The position numbers and the translations under genes were made by a program. Positions 58,421 to 64,000 of a stretch of 64,000 bases of DNA are shown here, one piece after another. The stretch is taken from contig NW_019211457.1 of NCBI RefSeq assembly GCF_002443255.2, forward strand, positions 22,945,709-23,009,708, given 5' to 3'. The stretch is from Varroa destructor (Eukaryota > Arthropoda > Arachnida > Mesostigmata > Varroidae). The first letter of the stretch is position 1; each line of letters opens with the position of its first letter. The notes below the pieces were generated by a model. That model had not been told where the DNA came from, did not search any database, and saw only the letters and a list, made by a program, of their open reading frames with translations.

Positions 58421-61114
58421 TTTTGTTCAACACGTACAGCTAATACGTCGTGAGCGAGCCATTGGGAGGCATTCTGAAAGCGTTAACATCGTTAGGTTGC
58501 TAGGTCCTAGTAAAACACTTAACGTCTATTACGCTTTTCATAATAGCGGTTCTTAATGGATATCATCATCGGAGAAGTTGCGTGGCCAACATCTCAGGTA
58601 GCGTTCTACAAGTAATCGCTAAGAGGCAAAGATGAAAGTAGAGATAAGCGTTATTGGAAGACGGAGGATCAAGCGAGCTCAATGAGGGTACATACCTGTC
58701 CGTCTCCAAATGACAGAACAACAGAACCGCAGCATAGAAAAGTAGCATCGTAAAAGATGTTTGCAGATTTTCTCTGGATGTAATTTGCTGGGGTGAGCTG
58801 AAAACAAGACTAGCTTTTGAATGAGAGGCGAAAGGGATTCAGGCATAATAAGTCTATCGCGAGAGATCCTAACTAGATATAACAGATTTTGTGGCAAAAT
58901 ACAAACTATACTTAGCATGAACTGCTTTCAGGTGGACCTAGGGAAACAGCCTGCGTCGAGGGTACAGACGTTTCACGATATATAGGAAGATACACGCAGT
59001 AAAATACAAAACGAACATTGGGTAGCCATGCTCTATTTTAGACTTTCTAATTCCCGAGGATGCCGCTCTGAAAATGGTTTGGCGAAAAAATTCAAGCACA
59101 CATTTCACAGCTTAGTTCTCTGTGATAAAATCCCATGGTCTATTTCGAAGATAAATAACTTATCTATACGATAATTTACTTTGTGCCTTTCCGTGCGTTG
59201 GGACCTGTTCACATCCAATCTAGTACCGAATATTATTGGAAACACCAACTATTATAAACAAAATTTATTTAGGAGTTCGCTGGAACGGGTAGCCGGCAAA
59301 TCAAAACGAAGAGCAGAGAAGAATTATCCCTTTAGGCCAGGTGAGACCAGATAGCAGTGCGCAGTCATACCAGAGACTCCCGTTTCTTACGAGTAGCTCG
59401 AGCGACTACCGAGAGGGCGTGGGTACAACAAGATGCGAATAGTCAACGAGACCAAGACAACAGCATGGAAAATATGGTACTGGCCCAAGGCCGACTCTAG
59501 AGCGCAGGTTTTGGCGTTTGCAATAGGGGGTAATCGATCTACTAGCGGCTAGCAGTCCCTTCTGGGCCCAGCCAATGACACACGCTAGTCAGATCCCTCA
59601 TCTGCCGCCCAGAAACCTAATAACGTACGATCGTAGCTGGTCGCGGTCGAGGAGTTGGTTCAAAGTGTAAGACACATAAGACTAGCATTGGCTTGTTGTG
59701 ACTGATGTGGACTATCAGTGAATGAGAGACTGCAGTGGAAAATGTAAAGGAAAGCAGTTAATTCTTAGTCGTTCCCTGGTACGTGTTCCCTACTGCCGTA
59801 AGGAAGCTATTTTAGATATAGAGAAAGCTTGAGGATGAACATATACGCATATAGATCAACCCTATAAGCCGTCAGCACATGTTGGCAGTGGTGGTAGTAC
59901 TTAGCTACGCAATGTAATATGGGAGTGCACAGAAATTACCAAACGTCCGTTCACCTCTTTACTTCGCAAAGCTAGGTAATGACTGATGACTGACTCTGTA
60001 TGACCGCCAACAAAAGAGCGATATATTAAGCCTCTACTAAGATGCAAAACTGACAGAAAACGGACCAGTAGGCTTGCAGAATTCCTTCATTAGTAGGGGG
60101 CAGCAATTGAAAAAGGTAAACATCCAAACGTATCTGCCTCTATATTATGCATATACCTGTAAAGAAAACAGAGGACCCCCCCTCCCCCCACTGACCATGA
60201 ATCGGATCATCAATAACTAATCCGTCGCTCGTTACGAGTGAAAGAAGTGCAATGAAAGGGAAGATACCCACTCAAGACCCGTTCTGACCTCAGACGCATC
60301 TCAAAGATCGAATCTTCCCGTACCGTAGAAGTTGTCGTAGTTCACTTGTCATTTACTCGCATGAAGAGACTCCAACATTTGCAGTAGTTCGACCTTACGG
60401 ACAGATGCTTTTTTACCATACATCTTTATCGGTCACTGTTTCTGCGCATATACTTTTAGTTCGAGCGTTTTTAGTTGCAGTGCGTCCAGACAGGTATCTT
60501 TCAGGATGGAGTAGTGCAGCGTAATGTTATTGGCATGGAGACGGATACAAAGGCACGGACAATGACCATAAATAGAATAGTAAAACAATAAGCCACACCA
60601 ATTTTTCCCTATAATAACTACTAAAAGGGTTAAAGAAGTTGACAGCGTAACGATTTATGCAAAACGCAAAACTCTGTTTCTGTCTATCTTGGTTTACAAA
60701 GTATACCATGAGAAATGTATAGATTCTAAAGTCGATTTACGCCCCAGAATATCGATGCATATGTGTTTCCAGAGTTGCGATCAAGTAGCTAACACCTAAC
60801 AGCTAATTAAAAGGTTTGTAACAGCACTAGGTAACCTCAGGCTAACCCCAATAAGTACTGATAGCTTAACGGAATTTCCGTTTTTAACCGCATACGCTAT
60901 GAAGTTCCATTAAACAATCAGAACTTATACTTCTTAGGGTGTAATTTGGTATTACCCACACATTGGTCCCGTCGTTACAAACCCTTTAATTACGATATAT
61001 ATATATATATGTTCTTTGAGTTGGCAAAAAATAAGTTAAATTTGTGTTGCTTTGATCTACGACCTTTCTGCTCTTTTCCTGATAATACCTTAATTTTGTC
61101 ACTGTAGAACTTCC
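58421..61114. other. No gene recognised
   Basis: Includes a GC-richer interval at about 59270-59700 that has no frame over 60 codons but contains CAGGTGAGA (near 59338), a good donor-like string with no matching exon I can define. C-rich run at about 60175-60188. (AT)8 at 60995-61010. AACGGAATTTCCGTT near 60868-60882 is a small dyad. Confidence 0.5.
60995..61010. repeat. (AT)8 microsatellite
   Basis: Sixteen bases of perfect alternating AT, about 105 bp before the inverted repeat at 61115. Confidence 0.95.
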
Positions 61115-61181
61115 GTTAATTTAATTTCAATGAAAAATCGTATTAAGTAATTTTGCATTTTTTCATTGGAATTAAATTAAC
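61115..61181. repeat. Inverted repeat with 24/25-nt arms
   Basis: The left arm at 61115-61138 (GTTAATTTAATTTCAATG then AAAAAT) pairs with the right arm at 61157-61181 (ATTTTTTCATTGG then AATTAAATTAAC). There is one T-G difference that would be a wobble pair in RNA and one extra T in the T run. The spacer is 18 nt. This is far beyond chance for a pair this close. It could be a very short relic of a foldback or miniature inverted-repeat element, or a hairpin RNA of precursor-microRNA size. I see no target-site duplication: the bases outside the arms are TTCC on the left and ACCA on the right. Confidence 0.92.
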
Positions 61182-62319
61182 ACCAGTAAAGAAATTCTGC
61201 AGAGATCCCAGTAAAGTATAGGCTGATGGTGATATATATGGCGGATGCATAGAAATTTTTTGCACAAATTCTCCCAGTGTTTGTCAAATAGCTAAAAAAG
61301 CATATGGTCTGATATTGTAATACGCTAATAATAAAGGCGATGCTTTTTCTATTCACTAGTTTTTTTCATCTATGACTTATTATGACCGGTCGATTGCTCA
61401 CAGTAGAGGTCCGAGTCGATAGTATTGCTAGTCGCATGCAACTCCTAATGTGCAATCCTGTCGTACCTTCTAAACCCATGACATCACGCTCTGGGACGTC
61501 AATCTGGATTTTGCCACTGATTGAGAACTACATTTTTAATTTCTATTATCGTGCCTGACCCACTTTTATCACCTAGGATCAACTGCTCTAGAAGCGGCTC
61601 TATTGCGTTCCTGTGGAGTTTCACTGATGAAAATATGATCAAGCGGTTTTCGTTTGTGTGAATTAGTGTGGCATCTATATATTAAGCCTTTTCGTGGTCA
61701 GCTTCGTTTATTTGGTTTGGAACTGTCTGGTGGGGGCGCTGACTGCATGATACTTAGTTAACGCTAGTAAACTGCGAAAATGTTGCCAATACTTCTTTGT
61801 AGCGTAAATATAATAAAGATAATCGAAACTGTTTGATTACAATATCCTTATTATAAAGCCTCCTTAATTACCGAGCCATTTGAATTAAATTATGTTAATA
61901 AATGATTAGGTACATTTCAAAGTAATGTTGTCGTATATAGGCGAGCCTTAAGTCCTCGATCTTTGCAGAGTATGCGAATGAATTCTATTCTGCTTAATCT
62001 ATGGGACAAGACAAGACTTCTTTAGTCTTAAATATGGTGAGACCTTGTTATGACGCGGGCAAATGTTTAACAAAGTTAACGGATCGGGTATTTAATGCGG
62101 GACCTTTTCCTTTCAGCCAGTCAAATCGGGAATTTCATAGCTTTGTTTTTAGCATCAATGTGGAACTTCAATGTTACAGACCTATGAAGTTATGAATAAC
62201 ATATTCTGACTGTTAATAACAAGTTTTTCCTAAAGTTCCATATCAGTATTTTTTTTTTTTGTTTTATCGCCACTTAAGCTGAATGTACATACATCTAATT
62301 ACCAAAACCCGTTTCAACT

Positions 62320-62649
62320 TTGAAGGTATTAGCGGTTTTGACATGCGTCGAACATGTAGTTAGACACGACATCGACCCCCCCGTGTATAAAATGTGGTTC
62401 GCTTGTCGAGTCCTAAAGTTAGCTAAACTTTTCGAAATCTTTCAAGCATTGTCTAAATCGCTCGCTTACGGCCAGATTCTTATACCGCTTTACTGGCTAG
62501 ACACAAATTTCGTGTGGTTCCATTCCAGTGATCAACAAACGATAACTTACGTTACTTGCCAACTGGCCAAAGAACGACCTTTGCTAAATACGTCGTGGGA
62601 GAGAACTGGTAGACCCGGCAATGGCAGACAACCCGGTCGCATTTTTTAA
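62320..62649 (+). CDS. Unassigned 109-codon frame
   Basis: Opens with TTG at 62320 just after a TTTCAACT stretch; the first in-frame ATG is at codon 25. The middle is hydrophobic-helical (RVLKLAKLFEIFQALSKSLA), then comes an aromatic-rich piece with several Trp, then a Gly/Arg/Pro-rich hydrophilic end. It has few repeats and no recognised motif. The length is within chance for the window. It stops at a TAA at 62647. Confidence 0.15.
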   Translation: MKVLAVLTCVEHVVRHDIDPPVYKMWFACRVLKLAKLFEIFQALSKSLAYGQILIPLYWLDTNFVWFHSSDQQTITYVTCQLAKERPLLNTSWERTGRPGNGRQPGRIF

Positions 62650-63391
62650 CTCTGCCGTAACGGCGGACTTGTAACTGCTATTTCTTAGCAGCCATCTGGA
62701 TAATAGCTAGTTTCCCCTGCGTCTTTGTCCTTTGTATGGGAGTAGCCGATAAAGGGACGATATAGAGGTCATCTGGCGGGGACCAACGCGGTGATCTATC
62801 AGCAACGAGAAGCGTCTTGCCTAGACGTGACGTTACGCAGAATTCGAGGGTTCCTAAATCAGCAGAACATAACGGTTTCTGTTGGGGAAGTATGGATAAG
62901 TCAACAGTCGTAATAAGACAGCGCGTCCATAGTAAGAAGAACTGCCGGTTTCTATTACCACTATGCGGGCGTCTTATAGGCAGCAGCTAAAACATTATCC
63001 AAGCTACCCAGGGAAGAAGGATGATTGTTCAGCAGGAACCCGTCTTTAAAAAGAAGTGCCTTGTCAGTTTTAAGAGGAAATTTAATTTTAGATTCGAATT
63101 AAAAAAATATAGTCTATTGGTTAAACTACAATATAATTTTACGTTGCTTAGGTTATTAATTGTTAGCTGGCAGAGATGGCCTCATATAGTTCCTCTGAGC
63201 TGGGCTATACTTACTTGAAGGTTTCCTTTTATTAGTATTATTTCCGTTGAATCTTTGAGCATATGCTAATTAAGTAGAGCACCAAAAGAACCTTAAAACG
63301 CGCCGTCCACAGTTGCATTCAAAGACAGTTACTAAAAAGGTACGAGTTCGTAAAACTTCTCGTGTACTGACTTGACTAATGCATATTTGAT

Positions 63392-63676
63392 ATGGAACGA
63401 TCGCCCGTCACAGTTCTACCCATGATATATCAAAATGGGCTTTCAAAGCAGTCAGAGAATACTCAACAGTTAGAATTCGTTCATTATCGTGGTGACCATT
63501 TTTCTAATTGTATCTATCCGCCCAAAACACGTACTCTGGGTAGTCCAGAGCTACTAAGTTATAGGTCGCTCGTTGTTTGCGTACGAATGTCTGGCATGCG
63601 TGTGTGTATGGATAATCTCTTATTAGGTACGAGAAGCTCTCCTTTTATTTTTACCGCGACAAACTATTCTTTTTAA
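63392..63676 (+). CDS. Unassigned 94-codon ATG frame
   Basis: The ATG at 63392 has G at +4 (ATATGGAAC). The product is mixed, with a hydrophilic Gln/Ser/Asn part (residues 14-30) and a Met/Val/Cys-rich part near residues 60-75. There is no signal, membrane or catalytic motif. It ends at a TAA at 63674. Confidence 0.13.
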   Translation: MERSPVTVLPMIYQNGLSKQSENTQQLEFVHYRGDHFSNCIYPPKTRTLGSPELLSYRSLVVCVRMSGMRVCMDNLLLGTRSSPFIFTATNYSF

Positions 63677-64000
63677 GAAGGCGTCAGTAAGGCGTTCTTC
63701 ACTGTTTGTGGAATACAAAGGTCTAAAGAGGGGTAGAATGAAACACCCGCTTCTCACAGACAGGCGTTCTTCTTCTGTTCGTCCGCAACCGTCACGGGAA
63801 ATACTTCCCTTTAGGAAGCGAAATGCTAAGCGCTGGCACTACTTCGAAAGATAGGGTGAGCACCGTTGCCTCCTTTGAACGACCTAACTAATGCAACAAT
63901 AATAAACATCTTTAAGGCTTAAATTGGTCACCTTTAAAAGGTAAGTCAACCTTCTACCAAACCAAACGTTTACTTCGTGCACCGTTGAGCTTTATACTAT

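Larger units (their letters stand above)
61182..64000. other. Mostly unassigned; two candidate frames
   Basis: Holds a T12 run at 62249-62260, the 109-codon frame at 62320 and the 94-codon frame at 63392. A 64-codon ATG frame at 62001-62195 is also present. A GC-richer interval at about 62560-62980 has short frames only. No RNA gene or mobile element was found. Confidence 0.5.

Overview
The window reads as eukaryotic nuclear DNA with very few recognisable genes. By eye it is about 40% GC. It carries many (AT)n dinucleotide tracts (28473, 32213, 38928, 40462, 60995), a 19-base T run (21127), trinucleotide runs of the TTG type (441, 14337, 55949) and a few short tandem duplications. I see no operons, rRNA, tRNA, CRISPR array or insertion sequence. 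CpG does not look depleted and TpA does not look avoided, which argues against a heavily methylated vertebrate genome. I cannot name the organism.

No reading frame is long. The longest is about 145 codons counting alternative starts, and about eleven frames exceed 100 codons. A rough estimate for 64 kb of random sequence at 60% AT gives about a dozen frames over 100 codons and a longest frame near 140. Frame length alone is therefore no evidence of coding anywhere, and every CDS entry below is a low-confidence candidate. I kept the frames with extra support: a good translation-start context, splice-like borders, third-position GC above the local background, a plausible membrane or signal segment, or linkage to a repeat. 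None gives a firm family assignment.

Layout: 1-6 kb is noncoding-looking apart from a GC-rich patch at 3.7-4.4 kb. A possible two-exon gene piece lies at 6.5-7.0 kb. A GC-rich patch at 9.6-10.3 kb has two diverging frames around a 14-bp palindrome. 11-32 kb holds scattered weak exon-like frames between AT-rich stretches. A 60-bp unit is duplicated in tandem at 33.1 kb. 33-53 kb is mostly featureless. 55.7-58.4 kb holds the two most protein-like short frames and a dispersed repeat pair flanking the second. A strong inverted repeat (24/25-nt arms) lies at 61.1 kb.

The best-supported observations are the repeats, which can be read directly: the 33.1 kb tandem duplication, the 57.6/58.4 kb repeat pair, the 61.1 kb inverted repeat, and the smaller repeats at 3.4 and 22.0 kb. 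I found no convincing new biological system. An intergenic region of a low-density genome, or an artificial or simulated sequence, would both fit the chance-like frame statistics.
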